64,000 bases of DNA from Chitinophaga sp. LS1 (GTDB taxonomy: Bacteria > Bacteroidota > Bacteroidia > Chitinophagales > Chitinophagaceae). The stretch covers positions 5,954,501 through 6,018,500 of the forward strand of contig NZ_CP128362.1 in the NCBI RefSeq assembly GCF_034274695.1. Direction: 5' to 3'. Positions 25,965 to 36,400 of the stretch are shown here, one piece after another (position 1 is the stretch's first letter; each line of letters starts with the position of its first letter). Both the position numbers and the translations under genes were made by a program. The notes under the pieces are model-generated. The model ran no database searches, had not been told where the DNA came from, and saw only the letters and a program-made list of their open reading frames with translations.

Positions 25965-26494
25965 GAGATTAAACTGGTTACAATTTTAACGAGATCTGCT
26001 TTAAGTGTATTGTCAGTAATATTGCCGGCAGCATCGATTTTCGTACGTACGGTTGGTATAGTAAGGATACGATCGTCTGTAATTGTTGCCGTCATCACTT
26101 TTAATGTTTGTACCAGTGAGGCATTTGCTTTGTCACCACCGGTCATCATAGGTGAAGCACTGATTACGGCTGTAGGTTTATCAACAAATTCTCCGCTGGA
26201 AACGATCCAGTCCAACGCGTTTTTTAGCACGCCGGGTATGCCAAAAGCATATTCCGGTGTGCATACGATTACAGCATTTGCTATGCTGAGTTGTGCGCGT
26301 AAATCCGCTACAGTAGCGGCTGGCGTAGATCCTTCATAATCCAGTTCAGGGCTAAAATACGGCAACTGATCTAAGCCTTCATATATCGAAAATGAAATGC
26401 CCGGCCATTCTGCTAATTGCGGGATGGCCTTTAAAATGTTTGTATTTGAAGAGGTTGGGCGCAGGCTACCGGAAATACACAAGATCTTAAACAT
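25961..26494 (-). CDS. NADPH-dependent FMN reductase
   Basis: 177 residues from the ATG at 26492-26494. FKILCISGSLRPTSSNTNILKA is the flavodoxin-like phosphate-binding start (GSLRxxSxN), and VIVCTPEYAFGIPGVLKNALDWIVSSGEF is the second FMN-binding segment of the family. It should reduce FMN or quinones in the cytoplasm with NAD(P)H. An open frame continues nine codons upstream, but the family motif begins right after the chosen Met. Confidence 0.92.
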   Translation of the reverse strand: MFKILCISGSLRPTSSNTNILKAIPQLAEWPGISFSIYEGLDQLPYFSPELDYEGSTPAATVADLRAQLSIANAVIVCTPEYAFGIPGVLKNALDWIVSSGEFVDKPTAVISASPMMTGGDKANASLVQTLKVMTATITDDRILTIPTVRTKIDAAGNITDNTLKADLVKIVTSLIS

Positions 26495-26572
26495 ATACCT
26501 AACAATTTTGTAAGCACGCACAAGGAGGTGCTATCACGAATAACTTAGTCGTGGAACAAAAGTAAGAAACAC

Positions 26573-26727
26573 ATGGTATTAGGTTTGCATCATGTTGCGA
26601 TTCGTGCGAATAATTTTGATGAGACGATTCGGTTTTATACGGCGCTATTGGGTTTAGTGTACAAAAAACCTGGGCGCTGCCGGCATTTAATCTCATGCAG
26701 GCGGCAATGATTCCCTTTACTATTTAA
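26573..26727 (+). pseudogene. VOC (glyoxalase)-family remnant
   Basis: From the ATG at 26573 the translation VLGLHHVAIRANNFDETIRFY is an unmistakable VOC/glyoxalase N-terminus. The frame then breaks in an A-rich stretch near 26662-26672. A neighbouring frame continues TWALPAFNLMQAAMI, consistent with the next strand of the family, before a stop at 26725. The rest of the approximately 120-residue domain is missing. This is a frameshifted and truncated gene. Confidence 0.75.
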
Positions 26728-26820
26728 GGCTTATAATTTATATTATGTTAAATAGATAATTTCTTTATGGGATAGGGTTTGTTCCCATTTTACAGGCTTT
26801 ATGCCGACTTATTCCCGCTT

Positions 26821-27090
26821 TCATGAATGTTTTATTCGGGTAACAGAATCCTCGTATATGCAATTCTGATTTTTTTCTTCTGTGGTAATGAAATGAAACT
26901 CCCTGTTTATCTTGTCCGGCGTGTAACCATAATCGAGTAATTGCTGACATAGATAAGTAATCAATTAATCTCCTTGTATACCATATGCCGCTATTACTTT
27001 TTTAGCTCCTTTGAATGGCGTGTCTTCCAGGTTTTGTCCAAACGTGATACTACAGCATAAGATGAACAATGGTAATAATAAATATTTCAT
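26821..27090 (-). pseudogene. Small secreted protein interrupted by an in-frame stop
   Basis: From the ATG at 27088-27090 there is a signal peptide (KYLLLPLFILCCSITFGQ), then NLEDTPFKGAKKVIAAYGIQGD and a TAA at 26965-26967 (codon 42). The same frame stays open after the stop for another 47 codons (LITYLCQQLLDYGYTPDKIN...) to a TGA at 26821-26823, with plausible protein-like composition. It is probably a nonsense-mutated gene, next to an IS element. Function unknown. Confidence 0.6.
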
Positions 27091-27120
27091 CTGAATGGGT
27101 TTGACCCAATTTAACATTTT

Positions 27121-28037
27121 GAAGTTGTTTAGTCTTTTAATTTTTTACAAAAGAGGACTAAGATTGCGATCCATTGTAATGCTCTCCAGTTAGCCGCTTT
27201 TGTTTCAAATCTAATTATTAATGCTTTGAAGCTATCCATCCAGGCATTTGCTTGTTCGATCTTGTAGCGTCTTTTATATAATTGATCATCAAAGTATTGA
27301 TATGACTCACTGGTTTGCTTGCTATTACGGGAATTGGTAGCGATATTAGCTTCCAATTCCTTTTCCATACAGTATTCTCTGAATTCTCCTCCATCAAATC
27401 CTGCATCTGCATTTAAGAACAATCCTTTCGTATTTATTGTAGCCTCTTCGAGGGTGGTTAGCATTTCTTCAAAAGTTGAAACAATATTATAAAGATCATT
27501 GTGATTGCCGGATTGTGGCTCGCTTACACTAAGTATCTGGCCTTGATTGTCACTCAAAAACAAACTATTACTCGTTTTGCATGATTTTCGACCCTGATAG
27601 CCTACTGCATAGCCTCCTCGCTTCGATGGTGTATGACTTCCATCTAATTGAATCGAAGACAAATCAAGGATTTGGCGATTTTCCTTTAAAAGATTTATCC
27701 AGATAAGTTTCCACGATCCATCGCTGCTCCATTTATTAAAGTAGTAATACACGCCTTGCCACGTAATTTCACCATTGGGGAAATATTCTTTAATACTTAA
27801 TTCTCGCCACTGACAGCCCGTTTTTAACCGTTTTAATATCAAGCTTACTACTTTCACCAAATCCACTTTTGACTTATATCCTCGCTTTCCTATACTTAAA
27901 TGCGGCAATATCCATTTTCTTATTATACCTTCGCTTATGATTCCCAGGGTAGTATCTTTTGGTTCGCAAAACAAAGATCAACTATTCCTGGGTTTCGTGT
28001 TTGTATAAAGACAATTCAATAAAGACTAAACAACTTC
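27121..28037 (-). mobile_element. IS5-family-type insertion sequence
   Basis: A 917-bp element bounded by 17-bp perfect terminal inverted repeats (27121-27137 and 28021-28037, GAAGTTGTTTAGTCTTT and its complement), enclosing one DDE transposase gene. The flanks on both sides are T-rich (TTTT/TTTTT), so a short target duplication of 3-4 T is possible but cannot be fixed exactly. The element seems structurally complete. Confidence 0.88.
27129..27974 (-). CDS. IS5-family DDE transposase
   Basis: 281 residues, normal for small IS5-group elements. The N-terminal DUF4096-type region (KRGYKSKVDLVKVVSLILKRLKTGCQWREL) is followed by the catalytic domain. The likely DDE residues are in QLDGSHTP (about residue 110), LNADAGFDGGEFREYC (about 188-203) and the Y/C-terminal KRRYKIEQANAWMDSFKAL (Glu near 238). 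No frameshift is needed. The start is not ATG-certain; ATG-like starts near 27972 fall just inside the right inverted repeat. It catalyses transposition of this element. Confidence 0.92.
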   Translation of the reverse strand: MFCEPKDTTLGIISEGIIRKWILPHLSIGKRGYKSKVDLVKVVSLILKRLKTGCQWRELSIKEYFPNGEITWQGVYYYFNKWSSDGSWKLIWINLLKENRQILDLSSIQLDGSHTPSKRGGYAVGYQGRKSCKTSNSLFLSDNQGQILSVSEPQSGNHNDLYNIVSTFEEMLTTLEEATINTKGLFLNADAGFDGGEFREYCMEKELEANIATNSRNSKQTSESYQYFDDQLYKRRYKIEQANAWMDSFKALIIRFETKAANWRALQWIAILVLFCKKLKD

Positions 28038-28102
28038 TTTTTAAACTTTTCATCAAAGGTTACCTTTTACCGGTTCGGAGTATAAAAAGAAAACACATTC
28101 TT

Positions 28103-28990
28103 ATGCGTCCTTATTGTTACCTGGTGGTCCCCGCCATGACCCTCTATGCCTGTTCTGCAGGTAGTAGCTATCGCAGTACACTGGATAGTACTGTCGCTCA
28201 GGATTCCAACTCCTATACGGAAACGGTGGAAGCCGCAGCAAAGTCCGGCGAAGAAGTGCCGGCACTCAATTCCCCTTCACGTAAACATGTTAGAACGGCT
28301 GATGTAAATTGTCGTGTAGCCAATGTATTTAGTGCCGCTACTACACTCGAACATGCTACAAACAAACTCAATGGTTATGTGGTGGAAAGTACGCTTTCAA
28401 ATGAATTTGGAACCTCACAGGATCTACCTTATAAAGGCGATTCCATGAAACATGTACAGCTCTTTACTGCGGTGGCAAACCTAACTATGAAAGTACCTGT
28501 CGAAAAGCTGGATTCGCTTGTGAGCACACTCACCAATGTTGCTACTTTTGTGAGTGCACGTACGTTAAAGGATGATGATAAAACACTGGAATACCTGGGA
28601 AATTCCATGAAGAATCAGGTCCCTGTGCCTACAGTAGCCGTGACAAAAAAGTCTGATCCGATAGCAACTGCAACTTACCAGGAGACTAAAAGTAATGAAA
28701 CGATAGACCGGAAGATTGCAAATTTTGCTATTCTGGACGATGCGAATTTCGCGACTTTAACTGTGAAATTATCCCAACCACAACAGGCAGATATGCAAAT
28801 TGTCGTAAACCCTGAAAGTGCCATCCGTGCAGGGTTTGGAACAGAGCTGCTGACAGCGTTGGGCACGGGTGCAACAGCTCTGCGTAATGTGTTTTTGTTC
28901 CTGCTGCAATTATGGCCTTTTGTATTGTTGACAATTGCAGGTGTAATTGGATATAAGAAAATATCTGCACGGAAAGTAGTTGCTAAGTGA
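28103..28990 (+). CDS. DUF4349 lipoprotein
   Basis: 295 residues from the ATG at 28103. A lipoprotein signal (LVVPAMTLYAC, Cys near residue 17) precedes a Ser-rich linker and a DUF4349 domain (about 60-250, with VRTADVNCRVANVFSAATTLEHATNKLNGYVVES). A C-terminal membrane helix follows (LFLLQLWPFVLLTIAGVIG). The open frame extends upstream into the IS inverted repeat, but that part has no signal-like sequence. DUF4349 proteins are envelope proteins of unknown function. The IS element ends only 65 bases upstream of the start and may have altered its promoter. Confidence 0.82.
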   Translation: MRPYCYLVVPAMTLYACSAGSSYRSTLDSTVAQDSNSYTETVEAAAKSGEEVPALNSPSRKHVRTADVNCRVANVFSAATTLEHATNKLNGYVVESTLSNEFGTSQDLPYKGDSMKHVQLFTAVANLTMKVPVEKLDSLVSTLTNVATFVSARTLKDDDKTLEYLGNSMKNQVPVPTVAVTKKSDPIATATYQETKSNETIDRKIANFAILDDANFATLTVKLSQPQQADMQIVVNPESAIRAGFGTELLTALGTGATALRNVFLFLLQLWPFVLLTIAGVIGYKKISARKVVAK

Positions 28991-29149
28991 TGCTGCTGTG
29001 TATTTAAATACAAAAATTCAGGCAACCGCCAGGTGAATATTAATAAGTTTAAAGAACAAAATGAATTACACCGAAAGTGGCCACTAACATGCTTTTAAAT
29101 ACCCAAATATTATATCGTCATCTATGTATCTGAAAACAAAAAACAGTAA

Positions 29150-32098
29150 CTACACCAACGCAGCAAACAACACCTCTGCCGGATGCAATGCTGTCTTGCC
29201 AGTACCATCCAATATCTGATGACGGCAGCTGGTACCAGGTGCAGCTATTATCACATCATCCGCCTGACTTCTTACAGCAGGAAACAAAACAAGTTCCCCT
29301 ATCTTCATCGAAGTTTCGTAATGATCTTTATCAAAGCCAAATGATCCAGCCATTCCACAGCAACCGGAATTAATCACCGTTGCCTCATAATGCGCCGGCC
29401 ATGACAGCACTTTTTTGATATAATTGACCGAGGACAACGCCTTTTGATGGCAATGCCCATGGATCACGATCTTACGCGCATCACTCCTGAAGGACTCTTT
29501 GCGAATACGGCCTTCATCCATTTCTGCTGATAAGAACTCTTCAAACAATTTCACCCTGGATGCTAATCCTTTTGCTTTCTCTTTCAGTTCCCCTGAAAGC
29601 AGATCGATATACTCATCCCTGAAAGTAAGGATGGCTGAAGGTTCCAGCCCGATCAAAAAATGTGGCTGGTCAATCAGGAACGATAATAGCTGCACATTCT
29701 TTGCTGCAATTGTTTTGGCTCTCTTTACCAAACCCTTTGACAAATGCGTGCGGCCGCTTTCAATATGATCTGGTATGATCACCTCGTAATCCAGTGCTGT
29801 CAACAGTTCTATACAACGCTGTCCGATATGTACATCGTTGTAATTGGTAAATTCATCACAGAACAGGAAGACTTTGTGTGTGAAAGTTTTGCCAGCTTGT
29901 TGTTGCCTGAACTGCTTGTACCAGGCGCGTAATGTTTGAGGCTGTAATGCAGGAACATGGCGCTCCGGCGCCATGTTCATCATGCCTTTGAGTATGCCGG
30001 AAGTAAATTTATTGGAGAAGGCGAAATTGTATAAACCAGGTGCGACGGACGCCATTTTGCTGAGGAAAGGGAACTCTCCTATCATCCGCGCTTTCAAAGG
30101 CGTACCGTTGGTATCGTAATACTGTTGCAGGTATTCTGCTTTCAGCTTGGATACATCCACACTGGATGGGCATTCTGCTTTACAGCCTTTACAGCTGAGA
30201 CAGAGATCCATAGCATGACCAATCTCTTCATGATTGAAAGCCTGTGCTGTATTATCCTGAGCAAGGAACTGACGTAATACATTCGCTCTTGCACGGGTTG
30301 TATCTTTTTCAAAACGGGTGGCCATATAGCTGGGACACATTGTACCGCCCGCGAAATGCGTTTTACGGCAATCGCCTGAACCAGAGCATTTTTCTGCTAG
30401 TGATAAGATGCCATTGGTTTCAGAGAAATCAAAGTATGTTTTTATCTTTCCTCCGGCTGCAGGTTGCTTGAAACGGAAGAACTGATCCATGGGTGGCGGA
30501 TCGATAATCTTACCCGGATTAAAGAGATATTCAGGATCGTATAATAGCTTCACCTGTTTGCAGCAATCATAACATTTGTCCCCCATCATGAAGCGGATAA
30601 ATTCGCCGCGCAAACGACCATCGCCGTGCTCTCCACTAAGGGAGCCTTTGTATTTTTTCACAATGGCGGCGGTCTTTTCCAATACTTCACGGAACTGCTT
30701 TCTGCCTTCTTCAATTTTTAAATTGATGATAGGTTCTACGTGTAGTTCACCGGCGCCAGCGTGTGCGTAGTAAGAGGCTTTCAATCCCATGGATTTGAGC
30801 ATTTCCTGCAGGTCGTCGATGTATTCAGGCAGATCTTCCGGTGCTACTGCACAGTCTTCGATGAGGTTCACGGGTTGTGCATCGCCTTTAATATTGCGGA
30901 GTAAGCCGAGACCTGATTTACGCAGGTTCCAGGCCTTATTGATATCGTTGCCGCGCAGCAATGGATAAGCGTACCCTAAATTTTTTGCTTTGACTTCGTT
31001 AATGAAGGCGCTGGTTTGTGCCTGTAATGCTTCTTCTGTATGACACATAAACTCAACCATGAGAATCGCTGCCGGCTCACCTTCCATAAAGAAGCGGTTT
31101 TGCTGATGCTCAGGGTGGCCTTTTGTAAAGTTCATGATCACGTCGTCCACGAGTTCTGAAGCCGTGACCGGGTGTCTGACAGCGATGAGGTTTACCTGTA
31201 GCGACTCTTTCACGCTGGTACAGTGTACGGCTACCAACCCGTTCACCTTTGGAGGCGCATCCAGCAATTTGAGTTTTGCTTCAGTCACGAATGCCAAAGT
31301 ACCTTCTGAGCCGGCAATCAGGTGAGAGAGGTTGAATGGGGCAGCACCACCGTAAGGTGTTGTATCAAGAAGGGCATCGAGTGCATAGCCACTATTCCTT
31401 CTTTTTACAGTACGGGTAGGATAGCCATCCCGGATGGCCTGCTGATTTTCTTTATTGGAGAGCAGGGCGTGCATGGTTCTGTAAATACTGCCTTCCAGGT
31501 TGTTGAGCAGCATTTTATGCTGTAAGCCCTGTGTGTCTATATCTTCAAATATAGTGGTCTCGCCATTGCCGAGGACAACTTCGACTGAATGGAGATTGTC
31601 GCGCGTAGCGCCCCAGACCATGCTATGCAACCCACAGGAGTTGTTCCCGATCATGCCACCGATCATCGCACGGTTAGAGGTGGAGGTTTCCGGACCGAAG
31701 AAAAGCCCATAAGGTTGCAATAGTTCGTTCAAAACGTCTCTTTCGATACCCGGTTCCACCCTGACCCATTTTTCCTCCTTATTGACCTCTAAAAGGCGAT
31801 TCATGTAGCGGGAAACGTCTACGATCAGACCTTGTCCTACTACCTGACCTGCCAGAGAGGTACCTGCGGTGCGGGGAATGAGGGGAATCTTGTGGGTTTT
31901 GCTGAATCGGATCAACGCAGCGATATCGGCTTTGTTCTTTGGCAGTGCGACACCCATTGGGTATTCCTGGTATACGGAGGCATCTGTAGAGTATGCCATG
32001 AGTATGGTGCGGTCCAGAGAGTTTTCTGAGAAGTAGAGATCGCCTGCCAGTTGTGGTTTGAGTTCCTTAAAAGCCTGCTTGAGTTGTTCCTTGATCAT
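29150..32098 (-). CDS. FAD-linked oxidase / Fe-S dehydrogenase fusion (YdiJ/GlcD-like)
   Basis: 982 residues. The order is: FAD_binding_4 domain (about 45-270; TAGTSLAGQ, GMIGNNSCGLHSMVWGATRDN), FAD-oxidase C-terminal domain (about 290-540; HAGAGELHVEPIINL, GEHGDGRLRGEF), two ferredoxin-type clusters (CSGSGDCRKTHFAGGTMCPSY near 590 and CLSCKGCKAECPSSVD near 640), and a C-terminal CCG domain (HGHCHQKAL; SGCCGMAGSFGFDKDHYE). This is the fused layout of YdiJ-like D-2-hydroxyacid (D-lactate or D-2-hydroxyglutarate) dehydrogenases that pass electrons to the respiratory chain. The precise acid is not predictable. It is a single gene. Confidence 0.93.
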   Translation of the reverse strand: MIKEQLKQAFKELKPQLAGDLYFSENSLDRTILMAYSTDASVYQEYPMGVALPKNKADIAALIRFSKTHKIPLIPRTAGTSLAGQVVGQGLIVDVSRYMNRLLEVNKEEKWVRVEPGIERDVLNELLQPYGLFFGPETSTSNRAMIGGMIGNNSCGLHSMVWGATRDNLHSVEVVLGNGETTIFEDIDTQGLQHKMLLNNLEGSIYRTMHALLSNKENQQAIRDGYPTRTVKRRNSGYALDALLDTTPYGGAAPFNLSHLIAGSEGTLAFVTEAKLKLLDAPPKVNGLVAVHCTSVKESLQVNLIAVRHPVTASELVDDVIMNFTKGHPEHQQNRFFMEGEPAAILMVEFMCHTEEALQAQTSAFINEVKAKNLGYAYPLLRGNDINKAWNLRKSGLGLLRNIKGDAQPVNLIEDCAVAPEDLPEYIDDLQEMLKSMGLKASYYAHAGAGELHVEPIINLKIEEGRKQFREVLEKTAAIVKKYKGSLSGEHGDGRLRGEFIRFMMGDKCYDCCKQVKLLYDPEYLFNPGKIIDPPPMDQFFRFKQPAAGGKIKTYFDFSETNGILSLAEKCSGSGDCRKTHFAGGTMCPSYMATRFEKDTTRARANVLRQFLAQDNTAQAFNHEEIGHAMDLCLSCKGCKAECPSSVDVSKLKAEYLQQYYDTNGTPLKARMIGEFPFLSKMASVAPGLYNFAFSNKFTSGILKGMMNMAPERHVPALQPQTLRAWYKQFRQQQAGKTFTHKVFLFCDEFTNYNDVHIGQRCIELLTALDYEVIIPDHIESGRTHLSKGLVKRAKTIAAKNVQLLSFLIDQPHFLIGLEPSAILTFRDEYIDLLSGELKEKAKGLASRVKLFEEFLSAEMDEGRIRKESFRSDARKIVIHGHCHQKALSSVNYIKKVLSWPAHYEATVINSGCCGMAGSFGFDKDHYETSMKIGELVLFPAVRSQADDVIIAAPGTSCRHQILDGTGKTALHPAEVLFAALV

Positions 32099-32182
32099 AC
32101 CGTAAATTTACAGCTTCCAATTTAGAACATTCATGCAGAAAAATGCAAGAAAGTTTCGTAAACCGGCATAAAACAGCAAAAA

Positions 32183-32231
32183 AATAACCGCCGTTGATTG
32201 TAGATACCTTCGGCATCAGCAATCAACGGCG
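32183..32231 (-). terminator. Rho-independent terminator of the esterase gene
   Basis: A 12-bp perfect stem (32189-32200 with 32220-32231) is followed on the minus strand by a T-rich run. It lies about 40 bases past the stop of the gene at 32270. Confidence 0.9.
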
Positions 32232-32269
32232 TAAAGGGATGGCCTGCGGCCGGCTTTAAAGATCAAACA

Positions 32270-33346
32270 TCACCATTTTATATTTTTACTGATATACGCG
32301 ATCAGTTCATTTGCCATTGCCTCCTGTTCCTTTGCATTTGGATGCCCCGGTGTGTCCTTATAAGGGAAAAAGCAGGTATGGATCTTCGCATCATGCAATC
32401 CGAGTACCGCTTCCTTTATGTAGCCCGGCCATGGTGAACCTTTCCGTGTTGCATCCATATTGCCCAGTGCACAAATGATCTGTGCTTTCGGATGTTTATC
32501 CCGGATCTTTTTCACCAGGTTACTATAAGCCGCTACTATCGTCTTTGCATCCGGCGCCTTATCACCAAATTTCGCTTTGAATTGTTCATGTTCCGGTTTT
32601 GCGACCAGCCAGCTATCATTCTGAAATAAATTTATCACGATCAGATCAGGCGTATAACTACTAAAATCCCATTTGCTTGCAGCATCCGTGGCATCAGTAC
32701 GGTCGTACATTTCAGGCATGATCAGGGGGAACCAACTGATAAGGACTCCTATTCCACTCTTTGCCACTAAATGATATTCAGCATTAAAATGTCTTGCTGT
32801 CAGCGATGCATAGCTGATATAGGCATTCTCGTACGGACCTGTACCTCTATCCTTGCCACTGCTGTCTTCTACCGCATACCCACAGGTAATGGAATTGCCA
32901 TAGAACTCGATCTTCCTTTTTTTCGCAACAGGGGCTTGTAAAAGCGTACCATCCACTTCAAAATTATACAACCATGTTTTACCCATGGCCCATTCTGTGC
33001 GCTTAAAGAGTACTAAGGTATGATTCCCGTTTTTCAATCCACTTACTAGCGTATATGTATGTACGGTACTATCAGGCTGTAGTTTACTGATCACTTTTCC
33101 ATCTACCACTACATTATAATAATTATCTCCCCGCTCATCTTTCAGCTTTACCTTCACCCCCGTTCCTTTAAAATTTATACTTGCCGTTGTTGCCGACCAG
33201 GATAGCTGTGCACTATTATCTGTCTGGATGACACGACCCATATAGTGTATGTGTGGGTCATTACTTTTAATGGTTGAAAATTTTTCCTGTGCTTGTAACT
33301 GTATGGTCATCATACAAATCAGGAACAGGCAAAAGTGTTTTTTCAT
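32270..33346 (-). CDS. SGNH/GDSL esterase, CE2-like two-domain
   Basis: 358 residues with a signal peptide (about 1-19, ending LQAQ). An N-terminal jelly-roll domain (about 30-140; IHYMGRVIQTDNSAQLSWSATTASINFKG) is joined to a SGNH hydrolase domain with nucleophile Ser in EFYGNSITCGYAVEDS (block I, about 147-162). The later blocks include VINLFQNDSW and a C-terminal GHPN that supplies the catalytic His. This is the carbohydrate esterase family 2 arrangement, so deacetylation of acetylated polysaccharide outside the cytoplasm is likely. The gene is single. Confidence 0.88.
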   Translation of the reverse strand: MKKHFCLFLICMMTIQLQAQEKFSTIKSNDPHIHYMGRVIQTDNSAQLSWSATTASINFKGTGVKVKLKDERGDNYYNVVVDGKVISKLQPDSTVHTYTLVSGLKNGNHTLVLFKRTEWAMGKTWLYNFEVDGTLLQAPVAKKRKIEFYGNSITCGYAVEDSSGKDRGTGPYENAYISYASLTARHFNAEYHLVAKSGIGVLISWFPLIMPEMYDRTDATDAASKWDFSSYTPDLIVINLFQNDSWLVAKPEHEQFKAKFGDKAPDAKTIVAAYSNLVKKIRDKHPKAQIICALGNMDATRKGSPWPGYIKEAVLGLHDAKIHTCFFPYKDTPGHPNAKEQEAMANELIAYISKNIKW

Positions 33347-33408
33347 AATAAATGGATTTGTCGGAGAGGGAAATTAAGAGAGAATCTTTAAATTTCGGAA
33401 ATAAATAT

Positions 33409-33416
33409 TTATTTTG
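33409..33416 (+). promoter_or_regulatory. Candidate promoter of the retron operon
   Basis: TTATTTTG, followed by CCGC, matches 7 of 8 positions of the TAnnTTTG -7 element and lies 32 bases before the ATG of the WGR/HEAT gene. A TTTA about 20 bases upstream could serve as a weak -33 box. Confidence 0.35.
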
Positions 33417-33448
33417 CCGCAGTTATATATATAAATTGTTGTTAGCTC

Positions 33449-36400
33449 ATGAGATTTGTTAAGCAAACCGTGCTTTACTTTAAGGAGGGGACATCTGACA
33501 AAACTTACGAAATAGACCTATGTGAAACTGGCCCCGGACAATACATTGTGAACTTCCGCTATGGTAAGCGTGGAGCTGCACTCAAAGAAGGTAGTAAAAC
33601 TGCAACCCCCGTTTCTCTGGAGGAAGCTACCGCTATTTTCGATGCATTGGAAAAGGAAAAACGTAGCAAAGGATACACCGGCGAGCAGGATGGTGTCGCC
33701 ACCACCGCTTATACCAGTGTCGCTGTCGATGATGTGACTGACCCTGTCCACAAAGTAATACTGAAACGACTGGACGATGCCGTGACCGGCAAACAATCCT
33801 ACAAGACAAAATGGTCCACATCCCGCGTGATCTGGGCTGCCGGTGAACACAAGATCCGTGCAGCCGCTCCGGTTATTCTGCGCCTGATTGAAAAAGGCAA
33901 CGCTATGCAGCGTTACGCTGGTATCTGGGCATTGGGCAGATGTGGGGATCCGGCTGCCGTGTCGTTGGTCAGTTCCTATATAGATAATAGTACTTACCCG
34001 CAATACCTGCGACAGATGGCTGCCAACGCAGTCCTGCAACTCCTGTCAGGCGAAGAACGCACGACTTTTATTGCGCGCTCCCTGCATGCCCTGCCACCTG
34101 AGTTCCAGGATGCCATCAATGCTAAGGATTTATATGCCCTTACGCAACTGCTGGACCAGCGGGTGATGCAGCTCAATGAGCCTGGTTACCAGTTGCTGGA
34201 AGACCTGTATATTGTAGCTGCTGATATTGTTCCTGTAAGGCAACTCCTCTATGCTTTATTCGCCGCTTTACCTTTACGTCCATCTTACTTCCGGCATATC
34301 CGCCACTTATATAAACAGGCGGAACTGCGGGATGATCATGCATTGACGGCGCTCTTTTCTGTGCGCTTTGAAAGGGAAAGACAACTGTTCAGCACCTCCG
34401 GAAAACCGCCTGCGGAACTGAAAAAGCCGATGAGTAAACTGGCCTATTCCAACCGTACCCGTCGTCATTTCAGGAACAGGACCCTGCGCCACCTGCAGGA
34501 ACTCGGACAACGTACGGATGTTGAATATGTAAAACTGGCTACAGCCCTGTTATTACAATATGACGGGAATGTGTATAAAGAAGCCGCTTACAGCAGAAAC
34601 GTGTATCAATATGATGCTACTACCCGCCGTTATATTACCCGGGCTATCCGTTATCCAGCTAATTCCAACGCGGTTTACCTGAACTATATTTTAAGAGGTA
34701 ACCAGGTGGATCTACAGCTCGTGGGTAATAATTCCCGTTGGGAATTTAAGGATCCCGAAGCGGGAAAACCTGCGGCGCAGTCTAAACCGGAACCACCTAA
34801 AAAAGAAGGCTTCCTCAACCAGATCGCCGGTATCTTCAAAACGCCTAAAAAGGACGAAGGTATACAGCCAAAAGAATCACTGGAAAAGGCGGTCAAAGAA
34901 AATGACGAACCGCACAGCGATATTCCTTTCCGTTCGCTCTGGCACCAGTTACCACAGGCATTCATCCAGCTGCTTATCAGTAGCCGTATGGAAGAGATTC
35001 ATGCCTTTGCGTATTCGGAATTACAAGCCAGTCCGCAGTTCGAATCACTCAAAGAAAAGATAGATGCCAATGTCATTGCCGGTCTGCTGATCAATCCATT
35101 CCAGATCCCTCAGCGTTTCGGTCTGTCTCTGGCTATAGAAAAATATAATCCTGCTGCTCCTTCCCTCCCACTGTTTGTGGCGATGATAAACAGCCCATTT
35201 AATGAAGCCCGCGAACTGGGTATTGAATGGATCAAAACGCATATCGAATTCTGTGTTCAGGATACTGAATTTGTCACTGCCCTGATCTTTGCGGCATATG
35301 ACGATGTGAGACAAATAGCCATAGACCGCCTTTCTACCACACTCTTACCACTGGATAAGAGCCGCCTGGTAGTAGGTAGAGCAGTGAGCGTATTACTGGA
35401 ACAGCGTCAGCCAAATGAGGCCGTATACAATCTGCTTACTAAAGGTTGCCGTGTATTAGAACAATACTCAGTCGCCGCATTGCAGGAAGTGGATGCAAAG
35501 ATCGTGGAAGACTTATTGAAATCAGGTATTCCACCAGCAGAAGCATTTGGTGTACGCCTCCTGTTACTGAAAAAAGGCCCTGTTCAGTTATCTGACGAAT
35601 TGATTGTAAGCATCCTTGAAAATGCCTACCAGCCTGTAAGAGAAGGTGGTATTGCGATATTAAGCAGTATGGGTAATGCTGAACTTATTTCCCGTCCTGC
35701 TTTGTTATTGCAAACCTGCATCGCTTCTTACTCAGATGTACGGCAGGGTATTCGTCCTGTGCTGGCAAGGCTTGTAAAGGACTACAACGACCTCGCTGTA
35801 TGGCTGGTGAACGAACTCGTGCCTTTGCTCATGCGAAAAGAAACTTCTGAAGGGTTGCACAATGACATCGCTAATATTCTTGGCAATGAACTCGTGGGGC
35901 ACCTGCATGATATCGATAAGGCTACTGCTTTAAGACTCACCTATTCCAACTACCGCGCTACACAGGCATTTGGTGTACTTGTATTGGAAAAATATATTCC
36001 ACCTGCAGAATTAACCCTCAAACAGGTGATCGCTACCGGCAATCATGAACTGAGAGAAGTACGTGAATGGTGCTGGCGTTTTTATGAGCAGCAACTTCCA
36101 CGTATCCGCTACGAGAGGGACGATGCTATCGGTTTACTGGATGCAAAATGGGATGATACCCGCACATTCGCCATGCAGTTTTTCCGTACCCACTTCAGGG
36201 ATGAAGACTGGTCGCCGGAAACCCTCGTTGCCATTGCAGACAGCGTGAACCCAATCGTACAGGCTTTTGGCAGGGAATTGCTGACCCGTTTCTTCAAAGC
36301 AGAAGACGGTCTCAACTACCTCCTGAAACTCAGTCAGCACCCGGGCGTAAGTATGCAAACCTTTGCGACCAACTACCTGGCTCAATATGCAGCTGGTGAA

